Assembly (NCBI GenBank): GCA_937872535.1
Contig: CALMTC010000002.1
Coordinates: 1-64,000, forward strand
Length of the DNA: 64,000 nucleotides
DNA from: an uncultured bacterium
GTDB taxonomy: Bacteria > Patescibacteriota > Gracilibacteria > Absconditabacterales > Absconditicoccaceae
Direction: 5' to 3'
The first letter of the stretch is position 1; each line of letters opens with the position of its first letter. The notes under the pieces were generated by a model. The model saw only the letters and a list, made by a program, of their open reading frames with translations, did not search any database and was not told the origin of the DNA. Shown here piece by piece: positions 1-9,574 of this stretch. The position numbers and the translations under genes were made by a program.

Positions 1-1
1 A

Positions 2-1012
2 GAACAAGTAATCGGTGAGAAAAAAACCAAAGAAGAACTCAAAGAACAGTTCTGATTGAAATTAAAGAGTCGAAAAAATTTGAAGACGATAGAAGACTGG
101 GAGAAAGAGTTTGCAAAGCATCCAGAACGACAGTGAAAGAACACGGGTTGGATGTATAAGGAGTGAATAGAGTCTTGATGAGCGGCTTTTTATGGAACAT
201 TTATAATCTGGACAAAAAAGCAGGTAGAGTGAATAGGGGATAAAGAAGAAAAGGAGAAAGCAAGAAAGAAGCTGGTAGAAAGAATTTTCCCAGCACTACA
301 TAAAGATCGGAGCCATATCAAGAGGATAGAAGACTGGGAGAAAGAGTTTGCAAAGCATCCAGAACGACAATGAAAGAGCACGAATTGGATGAGAAAGGAG
401 TGAAAAGAGTCTTGATGAGTGGCTTTTTATCAAGCATTGAGTAAATGGATAAAAAAGCAGGTAGAGTGAATAGGGGATAAAGAAGAAAAGGAGAAAGCAA
501 GAAAAAAGCTGGTAGAAAGAATTTTCCCAGCGCTATATGAAGATTGGAGCCATATCAAGAGGATAGAAGACTGGGAGAGTGAGTTTGCAAAGCATCCAGA
601 ACGACAGTGAAAGAACACGGGTTGGATGTATAAGGAGTGAATAGAGTCTTGATGAGTGGCTTTTTATCAAGCATTTAAGGATTGGACAAAAAAGCAGGTA
701 GAGTGAATAGAGGATAAAGAAGAAAAGGAGAAAGCAAGAAAGAAATTAGTAGAAAGGATTTTTCCAGCACTACAAAAAGATAGGAGCCATATGAAGACGA
801 TAGAAGACTGGGAGAGTGAGTTTGCAAAGCATCCAGAACGACAATGAAAGAGTACGGAGTGGATGGTAAAGGAGTGAAAAGAGTCTTGATGAGCGGCTTT
901 TTATGGAGCATTGAGTAAATGGATAAGAAAGCAGGTAGAGTGAATAGAGGATAAAGAAGAAAAGGAGAAAGCAAGAAAGAAATTAGTAGAAAGGATTTTT
1001 CCTAAGAGATAA
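2..1012 (+). CDS. Tandem 79-residue repeat protein, 5' end outside window
   Basis: I do not recognise this family. Read with TGA = Gly, the frame is open from the window edge to a TAA stop. The protein is built of a 79-residue unit repeated about four times. Each unit contains an IEDWEKEFAKHPERQGK-type stretch, then a WM-KEG-ESGG-AFY segment, then a KKQVEGI segment and a lysine/glutamate-rich helix ending in LVERIFP. Each unit uses three or four TGA codons as glycine, two of them adjacent in SGG. The high Lys/Glu content and regular helices suggest a soluble helical repeat or binding protein. No signal peptide can be judged because the N-terminus is missing. Under the standard code the region looks non-coding, which is why only opposite-strand shadows appear there. 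Confidence 0.8.
89..1012 (+). repeat. 237-bp tandem repeat inside the first gene
   Basis: The codons for the IEDWE start of each unit begin at 89, 326, 563 and 800, an exact period of 237 bp (79 codons). Copies are highly similar at the DNA level and differ by scattered substitutions, some of which change residues (for example GIGD versus GIED). The exact period and near identity indicate recent tandem duplication within a coding sequence. Confidence 0.9.
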
Positions 1013-1052
1013 GAAGTGCTTTTATCTCGATACTACCGGTAGATCAGAAAAT

Positions 1053-1541
1053 TTAAGAAAGAAACATAGCAGTGACAATTCTCATAATAGCATAAGAAAA
1101 AATGACGACGAGAATTCACTCAATAGCTCTTTTAATAGGTTGATTGGTAGCGGCTTCACCAGTAAAAACAGTCGTGGCATATTTATAGCCAGCATAAATC
1201 ACCATCAAACCTCAGATAAAAAGCGAGATTTGAGATAAAAATCTAATGAAATAAACGAGATAATCGAGAATAGTATCCCAGTTCATTACCCCAGAAGCGA
1301 GCTGTTCAGAAAGGGTGAGTTGTTCAGATTTTTGGTTGTAAGTTTGCCAAAACCCAGCCTTCGCAGTATCTGGATTCTGATAAATTTTTTGTAAACTTTC
1401 AACAGTATTAACGACTTTTGCCTGACTTGCTTGATCATCAATTTTTGGAATGATGACGAAATCATTTTCCTGAGCAAAAACTCAAAAAATACTAATCTGC
1501 GAAAAAATCAAAAGAAGAGTAATGTATATTTTTTTTGTCAT
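1053..1541 (-). CDS. Small secreted/membrane protein, pilin (VirB2/TrbC)-like
   Basis: This 162-residue protein starts MTKKIYITLLLIFSQ, a typical signal peptide that ends near VFAQ. A soluble stretch of about 65 residues follows. The C-terminal half holds two hydrophobic segments (around LVYFIRFLSQISLFIGGLMVIYAG and IEGILVVIFSYAIMRIV) separated by a short charged loop with a Thr-Gly pair. A signal peptide, two membrane helices and a small size match the pilin-like TrbC/VirB2 family often found in CPR genomes. That assignment is inferred from architecture only. In-frame TGA codes glycine in the signal peptide and in both helices. No secretion ATPase gene is adjacent. Confidence 0.7.
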
Positions 1542-1623
1542 TTTCGATGTACAATCTGCTAAAAAAAACTATAGTTCTACAACAAAGCATACTGACTTTT
1601 CATATTTTTGTCAAATTATTACC

Positions 1624-1899
1624 ATGCTTCATATCAATAAAACTGCTTTCCAAAAGTTTTCTCGTCACTCTTTTAATCAGCAATTGATAGCCAGTATGGT
1701 TGTATCGATGGTCGGGACTATACTATCTGAGCCAGAAATCTCTGGTTATGTCAAAAATTCTACGATCATGATTCAAACAAACAAACAACATCTCAAAATA
1801 AAATTATTTCTTGAAAAAAATAAAATTCTGGCTCAACTCAACGAAAAACTTGAAAAGCAAGGCTATTCCATCAAATTCAAAAATATAATCTCTAAATAA
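1624..1899 (+). CDS. DUF721/DciA-like small protein
   Basis: This is a 91-residue basic protein. I chose the ATG at 1624 because the longer frame upstream overlaps the start region of the divergent gene and has no protein-like character. The C-terminal half (IMIQTNKQHLKIKLFLEKNK followed by ILAQLNEKL) follows the pattern of DUF721/DciA proteins: a strand, then an alternating hydrophobic helix, then a closing strand. Some members of that family act with the replicative helicase. The similarity is a pattern match by eye and function is not demonstrated. It contains no in-frame TGA. Confidence 0.55.
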   Translation: MLHINKTAFQKFSRHSFNQQLIASMVVSMVGTILSEPEISGYVKNSTIMIQTNKQHLKIKLFLEKNKILAQLNEKLEKQGYSIKFKNIISK

Positions 1900-2313
1900 A
1901 CTTATCGACTACCAATCTAAGATTTTTCAGAGAAAAAATCACTCATCCAGCTAAATATCATTTCCACCGCAACCTTGTCTGAGGTCCATCCTTGTGGTAG
2001 AAGGAAAAAAACGAGACGATCCTTTGATGGTGAGTCGGTAGAACGAAGAAAAAATAGTGTGAGTAGTCAAGGAGTAAGGAGGAGAGTAAAGACGAGATTT
2101 TGCGGTGGAGAGGGGTTTTTGAGTACTTTTTTTCCCGGCAGAAAAAAGTACTGTCGGTCCGACGAGGACAAAATAGGGGAAATTTTGGTAGATAAAAATA
2201 ATTTTCTATTTTTCAGCGATAACCAGAATGAAAATTTTATCGAATAACTTTTTTTGTTGAATTTACGATCAAAAAGACTATAAAAAGCCAATTTTATTCT
2301 TTTCTATTTTTTC
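1900..2313. other. Intergenic region with degenerate dispersed repeat
   Basis: This gap of about 410 bp has no convincing gene. Its middle part (about 2030-2190) shares blocks with the gap near 37.1-37.4 kb, including GGGGTTTTTGAGT and the stretch GGTCCGNCGAGGACAAAAT. The part at 2207-2236 is a reverse-oriented copy of the TTCTGGTTAT motif found in other gaps. A code-25 frame on the minus strand (about 1915-2291) is open but has unlikely composition, and the related copy near 37 kb is interrupted in that frame. Confidence 0.6.
2207..2236 (-). repeat. TTCTGG short dispersed repeat, reverse orientation
   Basis: The reverse strand reads TTTTCATTCTGGTTATCGCT, nearly the same as the copy at 48498-48521 (TTTTCATTCTGGTTATCG). 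This is one of about a dozen intergenic copies in the window. Confidence 0.7.
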
Positions 2314-2865
2314 ATGAAAATCGATACATCTGATGCTAAAAAGTGAGTAGTTCTCAAGGTAGACGGACAGCTTTATAAAATTGTCGACACTTCGCATACA
2401 CACATGGGAAGAGGAGGAGCTACTTACAATTTTAGAGTAAAAAATATTGTAACAGGAGCTACAAATAGTTTCACTTATAAAGCTGGGACTATACTAGAAA
2501 AAGCTGATGTCGCTACAAATAGCGCTGTTTATCTTTACAATTCTGGAGATACTTACTCATTTATGGAGCATGATACTTCAGAAATTCACGAAGTCAGTGA
2601 AGATAAAATTGAAGATGTGATACCATACCTCAAAGAAAACCTCGAATTATACTTGATGATCTACGAAGGAAATGTAATTGGAGTTTTGCTTCCGCCTACT
2701 ATTACCTATAAAATTATTGAAACAGTGCCAGGTATTAGAGGAGATCGTGCTCAAGCCGGTAAAAAACCAGCCAAAATAGAATCAGGTCTCGAAGTACAAG
2801 TACCTTTGCACAAAAGTGAATGAGATACAGTTTCAGTGAATACAACTACCGGTGAAGCCTCTTAG
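2314..2865 (+). CDS. efp: Elongation factor P
   Basis: This is a 183-residue protein with the three-domain layout of EF-P: an N-terminal KOW-like domain, a central OB domain (YLKENLELYLMIYEGNVIGV) and a C-terminal OB domain ending in VPLHKSEGDTVSVNTTTGE. EF-P binds ribosomes stalled at polyproline stretches, next to the P-site tRNA, and promotes peptide bond formation. The exposed loop that normally carries the modified residue reads HMGRGGA, so Arg33 sits where most EF-Ps have lysine. Arg is also used by the rhamnosylated EarP-type EF-Ps, but no modification gene is visible here. TGA encodes Gly11 and a glycine near the C-terminus. The gene stands alone between repeat-bearing gaps. Confidence 0.93.
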
Positions 2866-3111
2866 TTTTTTTGAAAAAGTATTTCTTCCAAAAAAATATT
2901 CTGGCTACTTCTAAAAAATACAAAAGAACCTGCCACCTCTCGCGTCATTGCCCCGCAGGCAGGCTTCGTTTCACTCGCAACGACGAGTTTTTAGTATGTT
3001 GCCTAACGGTTCTTGAGGCTGCTTATCGCAGACAGGTTTATCAAAAGAAGGGGATCGAAAAAAGAGAAGTTTTGCAGAAATAAATTTTTTATACATAGTT
3101 CTATCGTCAGT
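2866..3111. other. Intergenic region with two repeat families
   Basis: This gap holds a TTCTGG-family repeat at about 2890-2914 (AATATTCTGGCTACTTCT). At about 2941-2987 there is a higher-GC segment beginning CGTCATTGCCCCGCAGGCAG and ending in CACTCGCAACGACGAG, related to the copy at 8266-8311. I see no gene. Confidence 0.6.
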
Positions 3112-4638
3112 ATGCAAAAAAATTTTGAAAATATTGTGATAGAAAAAATTATCACTGGTGGAGTAGGATTAGCGACACTATGAGATGGAAAAAAAATTCT
3201 TTTGAAGGGAGATGTCGTCCCAGGCATGACAGTCAATTGTTATGTTAAAAAGAAAAAAAAAGATTACATAGAGTGAGGTATCTCATCGATCATTTCATAT
3301 CCAGCGAATATCCAGCCTATTAAACCAATCTGTTCTCATTGTGTAGATCCTATTTCTCCATCTGCCCAGCCAGCTCACAAGGTCTGATGCGGAGGTTGTA
3401 AATGGCAGTCTATTTCTTATGAAAATCAGCTTCTCATCAAGGAAAAAATGATTGAAGATTCTTGGAGGGGAGTTGACCAGTTTTCTGATGCTCGAAAGTG
3501 AGAAGTTTCTGGTACAAGTCAGCCACTTCACTATAGAAATAAAATTGAATTTAGTTTCTGAAAATATCTCATTTTCTGAGAAAATCAGGAATTTCATGAA
3601 CGAAACATCTGATTCCATAAAAAAGGAGAATTTAGTAAAGTGCTTGATGTGGACCAGTGTTTTCTGGTAAGCGAGCCGATGCACCAGATTTTTTCTTATC
3701 TCAAGCAAAAAACCAAAGAATCAAATCTACCGGTCTATTACCAAAAAACGCATAGAGGATTTTTTAGGCATCTTGTGCTAAGACAGTGAGTAAATACTAA
3801 GCAATTAATGGTTAATCTTGTCGTTGCAGATAAGTTTTTTACGATGAGTCCAGAGGCAAGAGATCAGCGAGATAGTTTCAAAAATGAGCTTATTCAAGAT
3901 AAATTTTTAAGTGAAAATTGTACTACTTTTGTAGTAACTTACAATAATGGTTTGGCTGATATCGTTCAGGGGCAAGATACGAGACAAGAGATTTTGCGAT
4001 GAGATGGCTATATTTTTGAAGAGCTTCACTACCATAAATTTGGAGCTCTTCCTGAAGATGGCTCAGAAAAAACAACAGCTCGTTTTAGAGTTTCACCGTT
4101 CTCATTTTTTCAGGTCAACACGCTTTGAGCTCAGCAGCTTTTTTCTCGTGCCATGGAGTTTGTCGGGAATGTTGATGGTATGGTGCTAGATCTTTACTGT
4201 TGAGCTGGTACTATTTGACTTAGTTTACTTGCAAACGGGATCTGAGATGAATTGATTGGAGTCGAGATTGGCGAAGATGCAATTGTTGATGCTCAGTACA
4301 ATGCTAAGATAAATAATTTGACTAATCGTTCTTATTTCAGAGCATGAAAAGCAGAAAAAATAATTTTTGAAGATACGCATATTCAGAGTCGTTTACCAGA
4401 TATGAAGCTTATTGTCATTGATCCACCAAGAGATGGATTACATAAAAGTGTCGTAGATTTTCTCATCCAGCTCAAACAAAACTACGCATTCAAGCTTCTC
4501 TATATTTCTTGTAATCCTCAAACAATGGCTCGCGACTGCGATCTTCTTATAAAATGAGGTTTCAAACTCAAAACTCTCGAAGCAGTCGATATGTTTCCTC
4601 AGACTCATCATGTCGAATCTCTCTGACTTCTCTACTAA
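3112..4638 (+). CDS. 23S rRNA (uracil-5-)-methyltransferase, RlmD/RumA-like
   Basis: This is a 508-residue SAM-dependent RNA methyltransferase of the TrmA/RlmD/RlmC family, which methylates C5 of a uridine in rRNA or tRNA. The N-terminal part has a TRAM-like strand region. A cysteine cluster follows (CSHC and then CGGCKW), as expected for the 4Fe-4S site of RlmD-type enzymes. The C-terminal Rossmann domain has a DLYCGAGTIG SAM-binding loop in which two glycines are TGA-coded, then VIDPPRDG, then YISCNPQTMARD with catalytic Cys467. Which uridine it modifies cannot be told from sequence. It may be transcribed alone and ends just before a hairpin terminator. Confidence 0.9.
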
Positions 4639-4680
4639 ATTTCTAAAAAAATTATTATTCTGAAAACTTCATCAAAAAAA

Positions 4681-4706
4681 AGGATAACCAAATGTGGTAT
4701 CCTTTT
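4681..4706. terminator. Bidirectional hairpin terminator
   Basis: An AGGATA-A-CCA arm pairs with TGGTATCCT, with an A-run before it and a T-run after it. It lies between the convergent methyltransferase and LRR genes, so it can serve both. Confidence 0.7.
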
Positions 4707-4712
4707 GCGAAT

Positions 4713-5378
4713 TTAATTATTCCGCCAAATCTTAAAATGAGTCAGATTAAGATTTTTTATCATTTGTGTACCATTTAGGTACAAATTTTTGAGCTTCTTG
4801 CACTCTTTAATAGAGCTAGGAAGTTCAGCGATATCTGTATCTCCCAAATTCAAATTGACAAGATTAATAAGCTGTCCAAAGCTATCAGGAAGCTCAGTAA
4901 TCTTTGTATTGCTTAAATCTAGTTCCTGAAGATGAGTAAGCTGCCCAAAACTATCAGGGAGCTCAGTAATCTTCGTATTGCTTAAATTCAACGCCTGGAG
5001 ATTAATAAGCTGTCCAAAGCTATCAGAGAGCTTGCTAATATCTGTATTACTCAAGTCTAATCTTCTCAGTTTTGTTAATTTCAAAACCCAATCAGGGATT
5101 TTTTCCAACTTTACAGAACTCAAAATAAGAGTTTCTAGATCCTCAAATAAGTGAAAATATTTCTTGATGAAAACAATTTCCGCTTTATTGACTATCGGAG
5201 ATAGAGTGATTCGTTTGATAGGTGATTCCGTCATATTAAAGTTGACTCTATCCAATTCCTGTGCAGTTGGAAAAGAATGTTCTTTGGTTGTCTCTAAAAT
5301 GAGAACACTAATCAATTCTTGAATCTCATCTTTTGAGAGATCGCTGAATATCTGTCTTTTTATATCATCGAATTTCAT
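4713..5378 (-). CDS. Leucine-rich-repeat protein
   Basis: This 221-residue protein has an N-terminal helical region of about 85 residues (MKFDDIKRQIFSDLSK onward) and at least five leucine-rich repeats of about 23 residues, with the core L-x-x-LDLSNTKITELPDSFGQL. The repeats at 4850-5050 are nearly identical to each other, suggesting recent internal duplication. LRRs form curved protein-binding surfaces. There is no signal peptide, so a cytoplasmic role is likely; the partner is unknown. The gene has no in-frame TGA and is read in one piece under either code. It converges on the methyltransferase gene with a shared terminator. Confidence 0.88.
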   Translation of the reverse strand: MKFDDIKRQIFSDLSKDEIQELISVLILETTKEHSFPTAQELDRVNFNMTESPIKRITLSPIVNKAEIVFIKKYFHLFEDLETLILSSVKLEKIPDWVLKLTKLRRLDLSNTDISKLSDSFGQLINLQALNLSNTKITELPDSFGQLTHLQELDLSNTKITELPDSFGQLINLVNLNLGDTDIAELPSSIKECKKLKNLYLNGTQMIKNLNLTHFKIWRNN

Positions 5379-5481
5379 TTTTTTTATTTTTTGTTGACCT
5401 GCAGACTATAGTCTGAAAAATAAAAAAGTCAAGACAACATAATGTACACTGCTTTATGGTTGAGATTTATTTAAGCTGTAG

Positions 5482-6741
5482 TTAGCGAATTCTACCAAAT
5501 CATAATGTCCCAGTATAAGGAGAAAATCAGAAATCTTTAATAAGTATAGGTGTTTGTAGTTTAGGAGCAGTTGGTTTACCTTTTTGAACAGTAGTTGTTT
5601 TCTGTGTTGAGCTTAGGAGAGGCTTGATTTCTGGTATTGGGAATTTTTTTGGTACTTGAGATGAAAAGAATGCATAGAAAAGACTCTTCGGAATATTTTT
5701 TTCTCAGTTTTTAAAGAGCAGAAAAATATTTTTATAGGTTTTTTGAGGATCGAGATCGAGCACTTTTCGGTCGAGTTCTCAGACAGTTGGATTAGTAAGC
5801 CCGTTCGTAAAATCTTTGTTGAAATAGACAGCTCCCAGAATCTGTGGCTCTCTGAGTAATAAATTTCTAAGAGAAATAAGCCAATTATTCTTGTAGTTAT
5901 GAGTGGTTTGATAAACTTCAAGTGACTTCTCAAATGAGTATTTTTCTTTGTACCACACCGCAGTCGTCGCTACTTCATCAATCAGAATAGGCTTTCAAAA
6001 ATTTTTCAATCTTGGTAAAGTAACTCGTCAGGTTTTATAAAGTATTTTTTCTGGTTCTAATCGAAGTTTATCACCATTTCATTTTCATCGGTTGTAAAAA
6101 GTGATGCCTATAATATCGACAAACTTGCTACCAGGATAATAATCTTCAAAAGTAGGACACTTTTTTGTTCGTTTATTTGTTAGATTACAAGAGACGAGCG
6201 TCGAAGTCTGAGAGGGATATTGATCGAAAGTTGGCATATCAACATGATTTACAGACATAACAAACAATATTTCTTTTTGAGTGAGTCAAGCCTTTCTCGA
6301 TAAATTCCAGACATGCTTTCGAGCTTTTTTGAATGAAGCTGGTTTTGAAGATCGCGAGTATCGTCAGCCGTTCATCTCATGCATCGTTCTAAAAGCTACT
6401 TTGATATCAGCTTTTTTAATGGTTTCAAAGAAATTTTGGTAATAGTAGTCATAAGCTCAAGCTGCGACATCTTCAGCGCTAAAACTAGCTGGAGAGAGTG
6501 TGAGATGGTAGATTCTACCTGTTCCGAGTTTTTCAGGTAAACTACTCACCATCTTCTGAGCCTCAGGACCTCGTTGATCAAATAAAAAAGCTACCACAGG
6601 GATATGAATTGAGTATATTTTCTCGAGTTCCACGATATTTTCTATCGAATTGTCAGACGATTTGAGTCCAAAAAGATAGCCTTGTGTTTGGGAAAGCCCA
6701 GAAAGAGAAATAAAGAAAGTCAGAATAAGAAATTTTTTCAT
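5482..6741 (-). CDS. Secreted glycoside hydrolase family 26-like protein
   Basis: This 419-residue protein has a signal peptide (MKKFLILTFFISLSGLSQTQ). The body fits the TIM-barrel GH26 family (mannanase and related endoglycanases): FRTMHEMNG carries the acid/base glutamate after the fourth strand, and ILIDEVATTA carries the probable nucleophile glutamate. About 70 residues of Pro/Lys/Thr-rich C-terminal tail follow. Several glycines, including one right after HEMNG, are TGA-coded. It probably acts outside the cell on a beta-linked glycan, perhaps a host or matrix polysaccharide; the substrate is not predictable. It lies 27 bp downstream of gatB on the same strand, so the two may be co-transcribed. 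Confidence 0.72.
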
Positions 6742-6768
6742 AGAGAGAGTAAAGAAAAAACAAAAAAA

Positions 6769-8205
6769 TTACGAACTGAGGAGTTGTTCGAGAGCAGATT
6801 TAATTGCATTTGGATCAGCCTTTCAGCCAGTTAGCTTCATACCTTGTCCGACCAGAAATCCGATAGTTGCCACTTTTCCAGCTTTGTATTCAGCGACGAC
6901 TCCAGCGTGATTGGTAGCTACTTCCTGAGCTATTTGACTCAGATCAATAGTTTCTTGCTGATCAAATCCATGGTCGTTCATGATTTTTTTGACAGTATCT
7001 CCAGTTTTGAGCATCACATCCATCACAGTTTTAGCTTGTTGCTCAGACAAAATCTTTGACGCTATAGCCTCGAGAAAATCAAAATATTCAGTCTGTCCAA
7101 AAGGTAAAGTTTCGATGCTACGGCCAGAAATCTGGTTGATATAGCCATTGATTGGTCATACGATCCACTTCGCTACGAGTTTTGGCTCAAATCAGCCTCT
7201 CACCCCAGTCTCAAATCGTATCATCGTTGGTATGTCATTGATCAAACCATTCACAAACTCTTTATTAAACTGGTAATTTTTCGTATATCTTTCAATAATC
7301 TCAAAACCTGATTCTTTAACATTTTTATTCTGCTCAAATATCATGCTTTCAGGAATAATTTTCCTAGGAAGATCTGGTTCTGGAAAATATCTATAATCAA
7401 GTGCATCTTCCTTGGACCTCATGACTGTCGAGCTGCCAGCTTGATCGTCTCGAGATCTCGTCTCTTGAAAGAGAGTTTCTCAGTTTTCTAGAGCAGTTTT
7501 TTGTCTCGAGAACTCATGATTGATGGCTCTCTTGATCGCTCAGAAGCTGTTGATATTTTTTAGCTCGACTCTCGTTCCAAATTCTCAACTACCAGCAGGT
7601 CTGATAGAAATATTAACATCGCATCTCATCTGTCATTTTTCCATATCTGCATTTCAGATGTCGTTTATTCTGACGATTCTTTGAATTTCTTTCAGATATT
7701 CTACTACTTCTTCATCACTACGAAAATCTGGATTGGTAACAATTTCTACGAGAGGAGTCCCAGCGCGATTGAAATCAAGATAGCTTTTGTCTCAGTCGTG
7801 AATAGCTTTTCCAGTATCGTTCTCGAGATGAGCTTGCTTGATGCTGACAGATTTTTTTTCAGTAAACTGATTCACAAAAAAATTCACCATACCATCGGTC
7901 GAGACAGGATTATGGAGCTGTGTAATCTGATAACCAGTCGGTAAATCAGGATAAAAATAAGACTTTCTATCGAAAGAAAGTGTCGGACTAATAGTGCATC
8001 CTAGTGCTTTTCCCAGTAAAATAGCCTTCTCCAGAGCCTCTTGCTGTACCACTGGCAAAGCTCCAGGCTGCGCTGTACAAACAGGACAAACATTGCTATT
8101 TGGACTCAGCGTCTCAAAATCTTGTTCATTACTACACGAACAAAATAGCTTGTTTTTACTATTCAACTTCACATGGACTTCCAATCCTACAACTAATTCC
8201 ATCAT
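6769..8205 (-). CDS. gatB: Aspartyl/glutamyl-tRNA(Asn/Gln) amidotransferase subunit B
   Basis: This is a 478-residue GatB, the usual length. It opens [14 protein letters not shown], followed by a zinc-binding cysteine set (CSCS...CPVC). The C-terminal YqeY-like tail domain includes [12 protein letters not shown] and ends EQLLSS. GatB binds mischarged Glu-tRNA(Gln) or Asp-tRNA(Asn) and works with GatA and GatC, which are not in this window. TGA supplies multiple glycines. The second ATG is an equally good start. It shares its strand with nusA upstream and the GH26-like gene downstream. Confidence 0.95.
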
Positions 8206-8224
8206 ATCTAAAAAACTGAAATTT

Positions 8225-8250
8225 AAATTTTTTTATTCTGACTACTGATC
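8225..8250 (+). repeat. TTCTGG short dispersed repeat
   Basis: AATTTTTTTATTCTGACTAC with CTGATC after it. It lies in the gap between nusA and gatB. Confidence 0.65.
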
Positions 8251-8265
8251 AATTAAACATTTGCC

Positions 8266-8343
8266 GTCATTGCGAGACGAGTGAAATGAGTCGTGGCAAT
8301 CCATAGATTGCTTGCCTCCCGATCCCTGAGTTTGTCGAAGGGG
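8266..8343. repeat. Two REP-like dispersed repeats
   Basis: The first part (8266-8311) reads GTCATTGCGAGACGAGTGAA and continues to a TCGTGGCAATCC end, so its ends can pair around GATTGCC. The second (about 8319-8343) contains CCCTGAGTTTGTCGAAGGGG, a member of the CCCTGAG...TCGAAGGG family seen again at 11070, 12060 and 16631. Their GC content is well above the surrounding sequence. Confidence 0.65.
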
Positions 8344-8404
8344 AGGGAGATCGAAGTGAATTTTAATTTTCAGCAAAAACCAGAAAATTATTTTTTCAGA
8401 AAAA

Positions 8405-9433
8405 TTATTGGATTTCAATAGTATATCCTGTGATTTGAGAAGCGAGTTTGATATTTGAAGCTCATTTACCGATTGCGAGAGCTTTTTGATCTTCATCAAC
8501 TTGGACAAAAGCTTTTTTACCTTTGATTTCTACAGCTTTTACTTTTGCTGGCTTGAGACAGTCAGCGATAAGCTTATGATCATCAGTAGTTTCTTCGATG
8601 AAGTCGATTTTTTCACCATCAAGAAGCGTCAAAACAGTATTGATTCTATCTCATCTTGGTCCGACCATGACACCGACAGGATCAGTTCTTTCGTCGTGAG
8701 AAGTAACGATCACTTTTGATCTTTTTCCTGGTACTCTAGCGATTCTCGTGATCTCTACAGTCCCTTCATCGAGTTCTGGTACGATTTTTCTGAGAACAGC
8801 CTCAATAAAATCCTGAGAAGTTTGAGTAATATCCAAAACAATTCCGCCTGTTCCCTTAGAAATCTGTCTCAAAAGTACAAAAATTTCTTCTCCTAAGTTG
8901 TAAACTCTGTTTGGTACTTGTCATTCAGCCCCCAAAACCACAGTAGTCCCATCAATATCGAGAACAATACTATCTGCATGAACCCTCAAAACCTTAGCTC
9001 TCAAAAGTTCGCCCTGTTTGTTTTGAAATTTTTGATAAAAATTTTCTCTTTCGATAGATTTAAGACTTTGTTTAATAGTTTGACCAGCAGCTTGAGCAGC
9101 GATTCTTGAAAATGAAAGCTCTTCTGGGGTTATATCTATCAAAAGTTTTTCTCCGATTTTAGTATCTTTGAGAATTTTTTTCGCTTCTTCGAGAGTCATT
9201 TCATATTCGTCATTTTCAGGAGTTTCTACGACATCATACTCTCTATAAATTTTAATTGTTCCGTCTCCAGCTATCGAAACTTGAAGTTGAGCTTTTTTAT
9301 CTTTGAGAAAATCTTTTCTAAAAGCTGATTTGATACCTAGTTTCATGATCTCTAAAATTTGAGCAGGATCAAATTTGTAATCCTCCACGAGCTGCATGAT
9401 AGCGAGCTGTATCGTTTTTCCATCTAATTTCAT
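8405..9433 (-). CDS. nusA: Transcription termination/antitermination protein NusA
   Basis: This 342-residue NusA has the N-terminal RNA-polymerase-binding domain (to about residue 125), an S1 domain (LLRAKVLRVHADSIVLDIDG), a KH1 domain (GTVEITRIARVPGKRSKVIV...VGPRGDRI) and a KH2 domain ending in AIGKGASNIKLASQITGY. The acidic C-terminal repeats of some proteobacterial NusAs are absent, which is normal outside that group. It modulates pausing, termination and antitermination. TGA encodes glycines, including those in the KH loops. It starts a minus-strand run nusA-gatB-GH26, with a gap of about 200 bp and repeats after it. Confidence 0.93.
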
Positions 9434-9574
9434 TTATTTTTTGGTAATAATAAAAAAATTTCCTGCTGAAAATGTAAGAAAAACCTCCCAATTTGCAATC
9501 AAATTTTTTATTTGCAATAAGGTCATCAATTGATTACTATCACAAACAATTTTACCCATCAAAAATCGAAGAAA

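Noticed and set aside
89-1012. CRISPR-like or satellite array
   Set aside because: The 237-bp period is a multiple of three and continuous with an open frame under code 25, so it is a protein repeat.
1915-2291. Open code-25 frame on the minus strand of about 125 codons
   Set aside because: It overlaps a dispersed repeat, has no family features, and the related copy near 37 kb is interrupted in the same frame.
2871-3083. Open plus-strand frame between efp and the methyltransferase gene
   Set aside because: It lies across two dispersed repeat families and has no protein-like features.
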